NCBI GenBank assembly: GCA_023416335.1
Contig: JAEZHY010000120.1
Coordinates: 1-64,000, forward strand
Reading direction: 5' to 3'
DNA from: Pseudomonadota bacterium
Lineage (GTDB): Bacteria; Desulfobacterota; Syntrophobacteria; Syntrophobacterales; Syntrophobacteraceae
DNA: 64,000 nucleotides
Part shown: positions 18,457-26,500 of the stretch, piece by piece
Position numbering within the stretch: the first letter of the stretch is position 1
How the letters are laid out: every line of letters starts with the position of its first letter
Program-made: the position numbers and the translations under genes
Notes under the pieces: generated by a model
The model's database searches: none
Told to the model about the DNA's origin: nothing
What the model saw: the letters and a program-made list of their open reading frames with translations, nothing else

Positions 18457-19155
18457 ATGATCGATTTTGATTTTCAGATAAAGAGGAGCGCCAGGAGGAA
18501 AACCGTCTCGATCTGTGTCTATCCGGACAACAGGGTCGTCGTTTCCGCCCCGTATAATGCAGGAAAAGCACACCTGATGCAGATCGTCGAGAAAAAATCC
18601 GACTGGATTCGCGCGAAGCTGCAGGCCAATTTGCAGAGGACCCGCCCCCTGCCTCAGAGGCAATTCAAAAGCGGGGAAAAACTCCTCTACCTCGGAGTCG
18701 AATATACTCTGCTGGTCGAACGCGGCGTCCCCGACATGGTAGCCGTTGCGGACGGCCGGATACGTGTACGGATCCCTTTGGATAATCCATCATCCGGCAG
18801 TTCTCCCGTGAGGAATCGTCTTATCAGGTGGTATGCCGCCCAAGCACTGGCTCTTATAAAGAAACGGGTCGGACATTTTGCGCCTCGCATCGGCGCCTCT
18901 CCTGCTTCCGTAACCCTGAAGAATTTGAAATCCAGATGGGGAAGCTGTTCGGCCCGCGGATGCATCAGCCTTGCCTGGAACATCATAATGGCCCCGGAGG
19001 AAATAGTGGACTACCTGGTCGTCCACGAACTCTGCCACCTCGTACACCACAACCACTCCACAGAATACTGGAAGCTGGTGGAATCGATCCTTCCCGATCA
19101 CAGGGAAAGGAGAAAGTGGTTGAGGGAGAATGGGGGGCTGCTGACTCTTGAGTAA
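18457..19155 (+). CDS. YgjP/M48-type zinc metallohydrolase
   Basis: A 232-residue protein of the DUF45 (YgjP-like) family. The family signature SRWGSCS lies near residue 158, and the zinc site is VVHELCHLVHHNHSTEYW (HExxH with a third His ligand downstream) near residue 188. It starts with IDFDFQIKRSARRKTVSICV, the usual beta-rich N-terminal domain. Members are cytoplasmic putative metalloproteases, often linked to type I restriction or stand-alone; the substrate is unknown. It appears monocistronic. Confidence 0.9.
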   Translation: MIDFDFQIKRSARRKTVSICVYPDNRVVVSAPYNAGKAHLMQIVEKKSDWIRAKLQANLQRTRPLPQRQFKSGEKLLYLGVEYTLLVERGVPDMVAVADGRIRVRIPLDNPSSGSSPVRNRLIRWYAAQALALIKKRVGHFAPRIGASPASVTLKNLKSRWGSCSARGCISLAWNIIMAPEEIVDYLVVHELCHLVHHNHSTEYWKLVESILPDHRERRKWLRENGGLLTLE

Positions 19156-19223
19156 GAGTGAAAAGAAGGGCAACTGATTTTCATTCATAATAATCGGAAA
19201 TAATAAACTGGATTCTCGGATAT

Positions 19224-19269
19224 TTGACATCATTCCAAAGAAGACGTACAATTTCAAGTAATGTACGTC
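19224..19269 (+). promoter_or_regulatory. Promoter and operator of the toxin-antitoxin pair
   Basis: TTGACA (19224-19229), a 17-bp spacer and TACAAT (19247-19252) form a strong sigma-70 promoter. A perfect inverted repeat with arms GACGTACA (19243-19250) and TGTACGTC (19262-19269) overlaps the -10 box and start point, the usual position for binding by an antitoxin complex. Confidence 0.8.
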
Positions 19270-19294
19270 ACACCAACTCGACCGGAGGTTTGCC

Positions 19295-19534
19295 ATGCAG
19301 ACTAAACTCACTTTGCGCCTTGAGGATGAGCTTATTCGGAAGGCAAAGAGGTACTCCAAAAAAACCGGGAAATCGGTATCGACGATCGTCGCAGATTATT
19401 TCGAGAAACTTGATACGTCATCGGAAGATATTAAGGGCATCACTCCGAAGGTGGCAGCTCTCAAGGGAATTCTCAAAAAGTCTGATACCAGCGAAGAAGA
19501 ATACTACCGTCATCTCGAGGAGAAATATCTTTGA
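19295..19534 (+). CDS. VapB-like antitoxin (DUF6364 type)
   Basis: A 79-residue protein beginning MQTKLTLRLEDELIRKAKRYSKKTGKS, a ribbon-helix-helix DNA-binding fold as in DUF6364/VapB antitoxins. The C-terminal acidic tail (DTSEEEYYRHLEEKYL) would wrap the toxin. GGAGG precedes the ATG. Its stop overlaps the TTG start of the PIN-domain toxin. It likely represses its own promoter through the inverted repeat at 19243-19269. Confidence 0.85.
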   Translation: MQTKLTLRLEDELIRKAKRYSKKTGKSVSTIVADYFEKLDTSSEDIKGITPKVAALKGILKKSDTSEEEYYRHLEEKYL

Positions 19535-19926
19535 GAGTGCTTTTCGATACGAACGTGGTCCTGGACCTTCTTCTGGATCGCGAGCCTTTTTCCCTGGATG
19601 CAGCCAGATGTTTCTCAAGGGTCGAAACTGGCGAAATTGAGGGTTGGCTTTGTGGGACAACCATTACTACACTCCACTACCTCATCAGAAAATCTTCCAG
19701 CGACAGGAAGGCACGCGAGGGAATTTCGCTTCTGCTTTCACTTTTCGAAATCGCCCCGGTGAACAAAACCGTTCTAAAACAAGCCATGAATCTTCCCTTT
19801 AAAGATTTCGAGGACGCCGTTTTGCATGAATCGGCGCGCTTCGTGAATGCCGACTTGATTGTCACACGAAATACGGCGGATTTTAGACGTTCGGATATCC
19901 CAGTCCGACTTCCCGGAAAGTTATAG
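19531..19926 (+). CDS. PIN-domain (VapC-like) ribonuclease toxin
   Basis: A 131-residue PIN-domain protein: MRVLFDTNVVLDLLL carries the first catalytic Asp, and the later acidic residues lie in FKDFEDAVLHESA and the final VTRNTADFR. Such toxins cleave tRNA or rRNA. The start is TTG at 19531 (TTGA overlap with the antitoxin stop), with GAGGAG seven bases before; a GTG at 19537 is an alternative. It forms an operon with the antitoxin. Confidence 0.88.
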   Translation: MRVLFDTNVVLDLLLDREPFSLDAARCFSRVETGEIEGWLCGTTITTLHYLIRKSSSDRKAREGISLLLSLFEIAPVNKTVLKQAMNLPFKDFEDAVLHESARFVNADLIVTRNTADFRRSDIPVRLPGKL

Positions 19927-19968
19927 TGGACTGCTGCGGCCAAACGTCAACCGGCTTTCTCGAGATAT

Positions 19969-20349
19969 ATGCGTTGGTCAGTGGTGGAGCGTAGCATCAA
20001 GTCAGAAGGTCGACCATCAACAGCAATTAATACTTTTTTGCTTTTCTTTTCGACTTCAATGGTCATCGGGCTGGTTTTTCTGATTGGAGCAATCATTTAT
20101 GATGGCTTTTCCGGCTTGGACCCAACTGAGGTTACTCGAACCGGTATAATCGAAAGTATTGGCGATTCCGGACATGGCGAATGGCAGCAGCAAACAGTTC
20201 TGGTGGTTCGGCTTGAAGATAGACAGCTGATCTATGTGCATGCACCACGAACGTACTTAGTCCGAATTGGCGGCAAATTGCTTCTTTCCGAAAGATCAAG
20301 CAAGGCATTAGGAACCAAGCACTATTCAATTCAGAAGTTAATGGACTAG
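19969..20349 (+). CDS. Small single-span membrane protein, unrecognised
   Basis: A 126-residue frame with one hydrophobic segment (FLLFFSTSMVIGLVFLIGAI, about residues 23-42) preceded by a basic, likely cytoplasmic N-terminus. The C-terminal part (EVTRTGIIESIGDSGHGEW, VLVVRLEDRQLIYVHAP, RIGGKLLLSERSSK) looks like a small beta-rich domain. No good ribosome-binding site is seen. It follows the toxin gene by 42 bp. The protein-like composition supports a real gene, but no homology is claimed. Confidence 0.5.
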   Translation: MRWSVVERSIKSEGRPSTAINTFLLFFSTSMVIGLVFLIGAIIYDGFSGLDPTEVTRTGIIESIGDSGHGEWQQQTVLVVRLEDRQLIYVHAPRTYLVRIGGKLLLSERSSKALGTKHYSIQKLMD

Positions 20350-20438
20350 GAGAGTCGCAAGTTTTGCCCCCGGCTCTACGATTGACAGCGATCCTTTGCG
20401 AGGCTAACTTGCGATATTCTCCAGATTTGAAGCATTTA

Positions 20439-20840
20439 TCAAGACAGCCCCTTGCCCTTCAAGAAAGGACTGTACTGCATATCCGTCCCCAGGATGTGTT
20501 TGGAAAGCCAGGTTTCCAGGAAGCTCATCACTTCCATCGTGATGGAGGCTTTCCCATCCTGGTAATCTTTGTAGATGTTCGCAACGTTATTCGTCATCTT
20601 TTCATGCTTGGCCTTGTGCAATTCATAATCCGGATATCCGTTGGCCTTCATGATTCGTTCCTCGGCCGCGAAATGGCTCCGGGTATACTGTATAAGATTG
20701 CCCAGGACGTCGCCCAGGACCTGTTTTCCTTTTCCCTGCCGCATCGCCTCATGAAGCTGGGCAATCATTCCGATCAGCTTCTTGTGTTGTTCATCTATTT
20801 CCCGGATACCCACGCTGTACTTTTCGCTCCATTCAAACAT
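20439..20840 (-). CDS. Bacteriohemerythrin
   Basis: A 133-residue four-helix protein binding O2 through a non-haem di-iron site. The ligand motifs are all present: DEQHKKL, SHFAAEERIM (HxxxE), HKAKHEKM (HxxxH) and KHILGTD (HxxxxD). It starts MFEWSEKYSVGI, typical of single-domain bacteriohemerythrins. Likely role: oxygen storage, delivery or detoxification in an anaerobe. A GGAGTGAAGAG stretch precedes ATG 20840. It appears monocistronic. Confidence 0.95.
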   Translation of the reverse strand: MFEWSEKYSVGIREIDEQHKKLIGMIAQLHEAMRQGKGKQVLGDVLGNLIQYTRSHFAAEERIMKANGYPDYELHKAKHEKMTNNVANIYKDYQDGKASITMEVMSFLETWLSKHILGTDMQYSPFLKGKGLS

Positions 20841-21010
20841 CTCTTCACTCCGTCATATGCAAACTTTTCAACGTTCGTCATTGACTCAGGGACGAGAGTC
20901 TATCAAATGTTCCGGTCCGAATCCCCGATTTCAGAAGACTGATACAACCTGCAAAGATCGGCTGAGCAGGCCGAAACCTGAAGTAAATTCACCGATCTTC
21001 ACGCGTGCCG

Positions 21011-21757
21011 TTAACCTGGAAGCCTCGGATGGTAGGAACTCATGAGGAGAGTAATGCCGCTGATGATTATCAGGACATGGACCACGATTCGGAAGAATCG
21101 GTCGCTGATTATCATGGAGAGTCTCACTCCGATTTCGAATCCAATCACCAGAGGCAGGAGAAGCAAAAGAAAATCACGAATGGGCAGGGATTTTGCCGTC
21201 GGGGTCATCGCGAGGGCGGCAAAGGCTACTATGTATATGAGCACAAGTATACTGGTGAGCTTTCCCCGGAAGTCCTGGGCTCCCAATTGTCGGCTGGAAT
21301 AGTAGACAACGTACGGAGGCCCTCCCATTCCAGTTGTTGTCTGCAACACTCCGCTTATGGCCCCCACGACCATCTGCGTGGTCCCGGAGTCTCCCAGTTT
21401 CGGAAAACGTCCGCAGATCAACAAGGTCCCGGAAATGCATATGACCGCGCCGGTGGACCACCGGAGAGTTGCCTCGTCGATAACGATGAATATGTACATT
21501 CCCAGGGACATCCCCAGAAGCGTACCAAGCAGGATTCCGGTGTTGGTCTTGAACGACAGTTGCTTATAGCTTCTTGCAGCCAGCAAAGCATAATGGATGA
21601 AACAAAGTCCCGTGCCCGCTATGATCGAGACTTTCATTCCCATAAAATTTGACAAAACCGGGATGCTGAGCAGGGCAAAACCAAATCCTGTAAGGCCCTG
21701 GCAAAATGCAGCAAAGAGTACCCCTACGCTCATCAACGAAAACTGGAACCAATCCAT
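21011..21757 (-). CDS. TauE/SafE-family permease (last gene of the microcompartment operon)
   Basis: A 248-residue membrane protein with about eight spans. The two family half-repeats are visible: FCQGLTGFGFALLSIPVL near the start and GVLQTTTGMGGPPYVVYY in the middle. TauE/SafE proteins are linked to movement of sulfite, sulfoacetate and other small anions. It lies 47 bp after the cysteine hydrolase gene on the same strand and is the likely last gene of the operon starting at 28651; it could export an end product. The start is uncertain: ATG 21757 is chosen, with GTG 21763 possible. Confidence 0.85.
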   Translation of the reverse strand: MDWFQFSLMSVGVLFAAFCQGLTGFGFALLSIPVLSNFMGMKVSIIAGTGLCFIHYALLAARSYKQLSFKTNTGILLGTLLGMSLGMYIFIVIDEATLRWSTGAVICISGTLLICGRFPKLGDSGTTQMVVGAISGVLQTTTGMGGPPYVVYYSSRQLGAQDFRGKLTSILVLIYIVAFAALAMTPTAKSLPIRDFLLLLLPLVIGFEIGVRLSMIISDRFFRIVVHVLIIISGITLLMSSYHPRLPG

Positions 21758-21804
21758 TATCACCAACCATCAGCGCAGGGGTTGCTGCGCTTCTATTTAA
21801 GAAA

Positions 21805-22530
21805 TCAGCAAGAACTACTTTCGACTTCCGACCCGATCCACCTTGAGCAGTCCTCAACGTTCATCAGATGCACCCCGATGTTGGACATTTCCTCCCTGCC
21901 CTTGTCGTAGAGTCGCGAAACAGCGTCCTGTACCAGCACAACCCGGAAGTCTCGCTCGCTTGCCTCGTAAATTGTCGTACGAGGACAGTTTGGAAAGTTG
22001 CACCCCGCAACCACCAGGGTATCGACACCGATGCTTTTCAGATGAGATTCCAGAGCGGTCGAATAGAATGCGCCCCAGCGAGGTTTGTATAACAGCCATT
22101 CCAGGGGCCCGATCTCCTGTAACCCTCCAGACAGAAGCAACTTTGAATCCATTTTGACGTTCGGATCCGGTTTGAGTTCGTCCACCAATTCGGCGCCGCC
22201 GGACTCGGGAGAGACTATCAGCTTCCACTCCTGAACGAGCCTTCGCCTGCAGAGTTCCGCATTTGAGCCGTCAGGTTTGTACAACCGAACCACATGTATT
22301 ACCGGACGCCCGTTTTCCCTGAACGCGGTTACCAAATCATGCATAGCGGGCAGGAGTTCGTTCGTGCCCGGTATTTCAGCCGGCGCGCCGGGCCGGACAA
22401 AATCGTTCTGGACATCTATCGTCAGCAGGGCCGAAGCGTTTTCGTTCGGTGCGGTATAGTCCACCATGTACCTGTTTCTATTCATGTACTGAGCCTTGTT
22501 CACGTATCGCTGAAAGTCGATAACTCTCAT
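21805..22530 (-). CDS. Isochorismatase-family cysteine hydrolase
   Basis: A 241-residue alpha/beta hydrolase of the isochorismatase/biuretase/nicotinamidase group. The catalytic triad reads Asp39 (LLTIDVQNDF), Lys149 (WLLYKPRWGAF) and Cys177 (VVAGCNFPNCPRTTIYEA). The triad with the cis-peptide region favours an amidohydrolase (biuret, ureidoacrylate or similar C-N substrate) over isochorismatase itself. It is placed 50 bp after the EutJ-like gene in the same operon as a microcompartment protein and an ABC importer, so it probably acts on the imported compound. The exact substrate is unknown. Confidence 0.87.
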   Translation of the reverse strand: MRVIDFQRYVNKAQYMNRNRYMVDYTAPNENASALLTIDVQNDFVRPGAPAEIPGTNELLPAMHDLVTAFRENGRPVIHVVRLYKPDGSNAELCRRRLVQEWKLIVSPESGGAELVDELKPDPNVKMDSKLLLSGGLQEIGPLEWLLYKPRWGAFYSTALESHLKSIGVDTLVVAGCNFPNCPRTTIYEASERDFRVVLVQDAVSRLYDKGREEMSNIGVHLMNVEDCSRWIGSEVESSSC

Positions 22531-22580
22531 AATCTATCAACTTCTTGCCGAGGATGGAGTTAAACTGGGCATAGAGCGCG

Positions 22581-23402
22581 TCAACGCCCCACACCTCCCA
22601 GCGACGCGATAGCCAGTGGGGTGAGCAGCAAGGGCTGACAGGGCACCGTTACGGGCAGCCCTATCTCTGCAGCGACAATCCCTGCTGCGCCCGGAAGCAG
22701 AAAGGTCCCCCCCGAAAGAATGAGGCGCGAAACCTTGTAGTTCCGAATATGACAGCTCACAATATCTGCAATTCGCTGTAGCGTAGGCCGGACCAGGTGG
22801 AGAATGTCGTATTTTTCCGGCTGACGTTTGCGCGCTTCGGCCTCCGCGAAGGAGATGCCGTAATGGCCGGCAATAACCAGGCTCAAATGCCTGCCCCCCG
22901 TCGGCTCGTCGGCACTGAAAACAATCCGGCCGTTCTGGACGACGGCAGTGTCGGTCGTCCCGCCGCCGATGTTAACCACGGCAACGTTGTCCAGACTTAG
23001 AAACTCCGCGACGCATGAAGGCTCATCACGCACGTCGGCCACCTCGAGCCAGGCCGCTTCAATTATATTCGTCGAGAGATTGGGATCGGTTCCCGGCGGG
23101 AAAGAGGTGGCGGCATGAGTGATCTCCAATCCGGTACGCTTGCGTGCCCTCTCCGCCATATTGCGCACCAGGTCCACGGCACCCATGTAATCGACAACCA
23201 CTCCGTCACGCACGACCTCAGACCACTCCAGAAAGACAGCGACAGGTTCGCCGGAGGCATCCAGAACCATGAGTACCACGTCGGCAGTGCCAAGGTCGAC
23301 GCCAACACTCAACGGCCCCTGGACCTCGATCTTCTCCTCACGATTCACGATCGCGGCAGCCTTGGCCAAGCGCCGTTCAGCCTCTTCCCAACGGATGCTC
23401 AT
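22581..23402 (-). CDS. eutJ: EutJ-like actin-fold ATPase/chaperone
   Basis: A 273-residue protein of the Hsp70/actin ATPase fold. Phosphate-binding loops are GVDLGTADVVLMVLD (about residue 35) and VVNIGGGTTDTAVV; an adenosine motif is LILSGGTFLLPG. EutJ proteins occur only beside microcompartment genes and are thought to be chaperones or reactivation factors. The N-terminal helix RWEEAERRLAKAAAIV is in the usual position. It follows the shell-protein gene with about 57 bp between. Start ATG 23402 is likely; a GTG at 23450 is possible. The symbol is by family, since no ethanolamine enzymes are present. Confidence 0.85.
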   Translation of the reverse strand: MSIRWEEAERRLAKAAAIVNREEKIEVQGPLSVGVDLGTADVVLMVLDASGEPVAVFLEWSEVVRDGVVVDYMGAVDLVRNMAERARKRTGLEITHAATSFPPGTDPNLSTNIIEAAWLEVADVRDEPSCVAEFLSLDNVAVVNIGGGTTDTAVVQNGRIVFSADEPTGGRHLSLVIAGHYGISFAEAEARKRQPEKYDILHLVRPTLQRIADIVSCHIRNYKVSRLILSGGTFLLPGAAGIVAAEIGLPVTVPCQPLLLTPLAIASLGGVGR

Positions 23403-23459
23403 AACTCGCACGATCCTAAAACCGCCCCCCGGTGTCGACACTTCAGGCACCAGGGCGCG

Positions 23460-23831
23460 CTAATCAATTACGGCCTTATAAGTCTGTTGGAGATCCTGTC
23501 GAGTTCCAGCCTTCACCGCCCGCGATTTCTTCCGTGAAGCCGGCCGCTCTTTCCTCGAAATTGGGAAAATCCGCTCCAGATCGGCATGCGGCCGCGGTAT
23601 GACATGCACGGCCACCACTTCACCGATGCGCTGGGCCGCCGCTGCACCGGCGTCGGTTGCAGCCTTGCATGCGGCTACATCGCCACGGACCATTGCGCAC
23701 ACCAGTCCGCTCCCTATCCGCTCGTATCCGACAACCTGAACTCGCGCCGCCTTGGCCATGGCATCAACGGCTTCAATGAGCGCGGTCATTCCTTTTGTCT
23801 CGATTATTCCGAGTGCATCCATTGAATCCAT
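23460..23831 (-). CDS. Bacterial microcompartment shell protein, single BMC domain
   Basis: A 123-residue BMC-H protein. The domain fills residues 4-88 ([22 protein letters not shown] would be its first strand-helix), with [13 protein letters not shown] forming the hexamer pore loop, [20 protein letters not shown] and [14 protein letters not shown]. These are the canonical EutM/PduA features. Residues 89-123 form an added basic tail ([17 protein letters not shown], then a short helix). It is the only shell protein visible: no pentamer or trimer gene is in the window. It lies 56 bp after an ABC ATPase gene and just before eutJ. Confidence 0.93.
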   Translation of the reverse strand: MDSMDALGIIETKGMTALIEAVDAMAKAARVQVVGYERIGSGLVCAMVRGDVAACKAATDAGAAAAQRIGEVVAVHVIPRPHADLERIFPISRKERPASRKKSRAVKAGTRQDLQQTYKAVID

Positions 23832-23887
23832 CGATTACGCCTCTTCCAATGCCCATAGACTCCGCCAAGGCTCAAAGCCCATAAGCA

Positions 23888-24796
23888 TTAACGCTCGGCA
23901 GCCTTGTCGTCCTTGCACACGGGGACCGCCTGGTCCTGCCCCATCTGCGCGCACGCCTCCAGGAAATCCGCCGCGTTGACCGCTCCCGCGGCGAAGGATT
24001 TCATTGCCTCTTCGTGCAGCAGTTCGAGAGCTTCCTGCTTGCAGACCTGGTACTCCCGGGAAGTGAGCATACTGAACTGCCGCGGCCTGGGGAGGCTGAC
24101 TTCGATGACCTTTTTCACCCGTGCCGGCCTGTTTGTCAGGATAAGCAGGTTGTCCGCAAGGAAGATGGCCTCTTCCAGCTCCGATGTGACAAAGAGGTTG
24201 GTCCCCCGATGCTCTTCGAACAACCGAACGTAATACTCCTGCATGAGCGCGCGCGTCATGGCGTCCAACCCTCGGAAGGGCTCATCCATGAGCATGACCT
24301 TCGGCTGATTTATCATTGCGCGGACCAGTTCGGCACGGCGCTGCATGCCGCCTGAGAGCTGAGACGGATACTTGTCCTTGAAGTCTTGAAGGCCGACAAG
24401 TTCAAGCAGCTTCAGGGTCTCTTTTTCGTAAACATCCCTGGGCAGCTTGCGCTGCACCTTCGGACCGTAGCTTACATTTTCAAAAGTGGTCATCCACGGA
24501 AAGAGAGCCGTCTCCTGAAAGACAAGCAGCCTGTCAGGGCCGGGACCGCCGATCGGTTTCCCGTCGATAAGCACCTTTCCGCAATCCGGGCTCTCGTAGC
24601 CGCACAGTACGTTGACAAGCGTGCTCTTGCCGCACCCGGACGGACCGATCATCACGGAGAGTTTTGCTTTCTCCAGCGTAAAAGAGCAGTCGCACAGGAC
24701 CTGCTTGTGCATGGGGCCAAAGCCGAAGCCTTTGGAGACTCCGTCAACGACCATCTCGCTGGCACCCATTCCTGCTTTAATGTGAGTCTCGCTCAT
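23888..24796 (-). CDS. ABC importer ATPase A (taurine/nitrate type), H-loop His missing
   Basis: A 302-residue ATPase of the SsuB/TauB/NrtD group. Walker A is GPSGCGKST, Q-loop VFQETALFPW, signature LSGGMQRR, Walker B VMLMDEPFRGLDA. The switch motif, normally VTHDxxEA, reads VTSELEEA, so the catalytic His is Ser (TCG codon, read directly). A C-terminal extension of about 50 residues follows (ALELLHEEAMKSFAAGAVNAADF). The partner ATPase at 25652-26500 keeps the His but has an altered signature, which suggests that the two work as a heterodimer. AAGGAG precedes ATG 24796. Confidence 0.92.
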   Translation of the reverse strand: MSETHIKAGMGASEMVVDGVSKGFGFGPMHKQVLCDCSFTLEKAKLSVMIGPSGCGKSTLVNVLCGYESPDCGKVLIDGKPIGGPGPDRLLVFQETALFPWMTTFENVSYGPKVQRKLPRDVYEKETLKLLELVGLQDFKDKYPSQLSGGMQRRAELVRAMINQPKVMLMDEPFRGLDAMTRALMQEYYVRLFEEHRGTNLFVTSELEEAIFLADNLLILTNRPARVKKVIEVSLPRPRQFSMLTSREYQVCKQEALELLHEEAMKSFAAGAVNAADFLEACAQMGQDQAVPVCKDDKAAER

Positions 24797-24808
24797 GAGA
24801 AGGACTCC

Positions 24809-25618
24809 TTAGAACGTACGCAGCCATGGAGTGATTCGGCCGCCGATCACGCGTATCACCGCGGATGAAATATATCCGGCCACGCCGATGCTCATCATGC
24901 CGATAATAATCAGGGGGTATTGGCCTGCCACATAAGACTGCCAGGTGAGGAAGCCAAGGCCGGAACGGCTTGCTATCATCTCCGCGGCAACAACCACGGC
25001 CCATGTAATACCTATTCCGACGGTCATACCCACCACGATGCTCGGCAGAGTCGCAGGGAGCATTATCTTCCAGAATATGTCCCCGCGAGTCGATCCCAGC
25101 GAATAAGCAGCGCGAATGTAGCGGACGTCAATACTGCGCGCGCCGCCGATAATATTCAGGACTATCGTGAAAAATGCCCCCAGGAACGTCACGAACATCA
25201 TGGAAATCTCGGCGGTCGGCCAGAAGATTACCGCGATGGGTACCCACGCCAGAGGCGGAATGGGCCGCATGATCTCGAAAACCGGGTAGATCAATTCGCG
25301 CGCAGCCTTATTCATGCCCAGGAGCAGGCCCAGGGGGATCCCGAATATCTGAGCGATGATGAAACCTGTCAGAATGCGCAAATAGCTGTCGCCCCAGGAT
25401 ATCCAATAGCTCTTGCTGATCAGCTGCTGCCCCAGAGCAACGAGTACCGACGAAGGAGGCGGAACGTTGCCGATGATCGGGACCCCTGTCCGCGAACACA
25501 GTTCCCATAGTATCGTGAACACGATAATGGCCGCGATGCCGCGAAAAGTGGCGACGCTGAGGATTTGCTTCTTGAGTTTTACCCAGTTGATTCCCTGACT
25601 GCAGACTTGTGTTGCCAT
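24809..25618 (-). CDS. ABC importer permease 1
   Basis: A 269-residue inner-membrane permease of the SsuC/TauC/NrtB type with six predicted spans. The coupling motif is AAYSLGSTRGDIFWKIMLPATLPSIVVGM (EAA loop; positions about 160-188), followed by GITWAVVVAAEMIASRSGLG, a signature of this permease group. It sits 12 bp upstream of ATPase A and 33 bp after ATPase B. Together with permease 2 it probably forms a heterodimeric channel. GGAGAGG precedes ATG 25618. Confidence 0.92.
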   Translation of the reverse strand: MATQVCSQGINWVKLKKQILSVATFRGIAAIIVFTILWELCSRTGVPIIGNVPPPSSVLVALGQQLISKSYWISWGDSYLRILTGFIIAQIFGIPLGLLLGMNKAARELIYPVFEIMRPIPPLAWVPIAVIFWPTAEISMMFVTFLGAFFTIVLNIIGGARSIDVRYIRAAYSLGSTRGDIFWKIMLPATLPSIVVGMTVGIGITWAVVVAAEMIASRSGLGFLTWQSYVAGQYPLIIIGMMSIGVAGYISSAVIRVIGGRITPWLRTF

Positions 25619-25651
25619 GACAGATGCCTCTCCGACTTGACGGTTGCTGCG

Positions 25652-26500
25652 CTAGGCCATTTCCCGTTCACCGGCGGCAAATGCTTTAAGCGCCTCCTCG
25701 TGAACAGCCTCGATGCACTCTTTTTTCAACCTGATGTAGCTTGCGGATGAGAGTACCCGGAAATCCCGCGGACGGGGAATATCCACATCGAGAATGGTTT
25801 TGATCTTCGCGGGTCTGGTGGTCATTATGTAGACCTTCGAACCCAGGAAGATGGCCTCTTCAAGATCGTGAGTGATGAAGAAGATCGTCTTTTGGCTCTT
25901 GTCGTATACGTCGAGCAGAAACTGATGCACGACTGTCTTGGTAAGAGCGTCCATGGCCCGGAACGGCTCGTCGAGAAGCAGGACGCGCGGATCGCTCATC
26001 ATTGCCCGCGCTATTTCTACGCGACGCCGCATGCCCGAGGAGATCTCGCTGGGGTAGTTGTTCTCGATGCCCTGTAGCCCCATCTGGCCGAGCATCTGAC
26101 GCGCTTTGTCCCTGGCGTCCTTCTGGCTCAGTTCTCCCTGCACCATGGGCCCGAAAGTCACGTTTTCAAGGACCGTAAACCACGGAAAGAGCGCCCCGTT
26201 CTGGAAAACCACGATACGGTCGGAACCTGGAGTCGCCTGCCGCTCGGCGTTACACAAAACCTCACCGTCCAGGACGATCTCCCCCTCGGAAATGCCGTGA
26301 AAACCGGCAATGGCATTCAGCAGTGTCGTTTTGCCGCATCCGGAGGGTCCTACGAGGACACAAAACTCACCGGCATCGATTTCCATTGAGCAGTTGTCCA
26401 CTGCCAGGACTTTTGCCCCGTCCGGATCGTAGATTTTCGATACATTGCGGATGGAAATTCGTCCGCGCGCAGAGGAGGAAACAGCAGCTTCAGTTTTCAT
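25652..26500 (-). CDS. ABC importer ATPase B, altered signature motif
   Basis: A 282-residue ATPase of the same group. Walker A GPSGCGKTT, Q-loop VFQNGALFPW, Walker B VLLLDEPFRAMDA and the switch His in FITHDLEEA are intact. The signature, usually LSGGM, reads ISSGMRRR: the first Gly is Ser (TCG), confirmed in the DNA near 26040. In an ABC dimer the signature of one subunit completes the site of the other, so this defect pairs with the H-loop loss in ATPase A to give one canonical and one degenerate site. The ATG overlaps the permease 2 stop (ATGA at 26497-26500). Confidence 0.92.
   Translation of the reverse strand: MKTEAAVSSSARGRISIRNVSKIYDPDGAKVLAVDNCSMEIDAGEFCVLVGPSGCGKTTLLNAIAGFHGISEGEIVLDGEVLCNAERQATPGSDRIVVFQNGALFPWFTVLENVTFGPMVQGELSQKDARDKARQMLGQMGLQGIENNYPSEISSGMRRRVEIARAMMSDPRVLLLDEPFRAMDALTKTVVHQFLLDVYDKSQKTIFFITHDLEEAIFLGSKVYIMTTRPAKIKTILDVDIPRPRDFRVLSSASYIRLKKECIEAVHEEALKAFAAGEREMA

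Noticed and set aside
21011..21757. TauE permease as proof of sulfonate metabolism
   Set aside because: No sulfonate-degrading enzyme (Xsc, IslA, SuyAB) is present, and TauE/SafE proteins are too broad in function.
22581..23402. Ethanolamine utilisation locus because of EutJ and an EutM-like shell protein
   Set aside because: Ethanolamine ammonia-lyase, aldehyde dehydrogenase and other eut enzymes are absent; the partners are an importer and a cysteine hydrolase.
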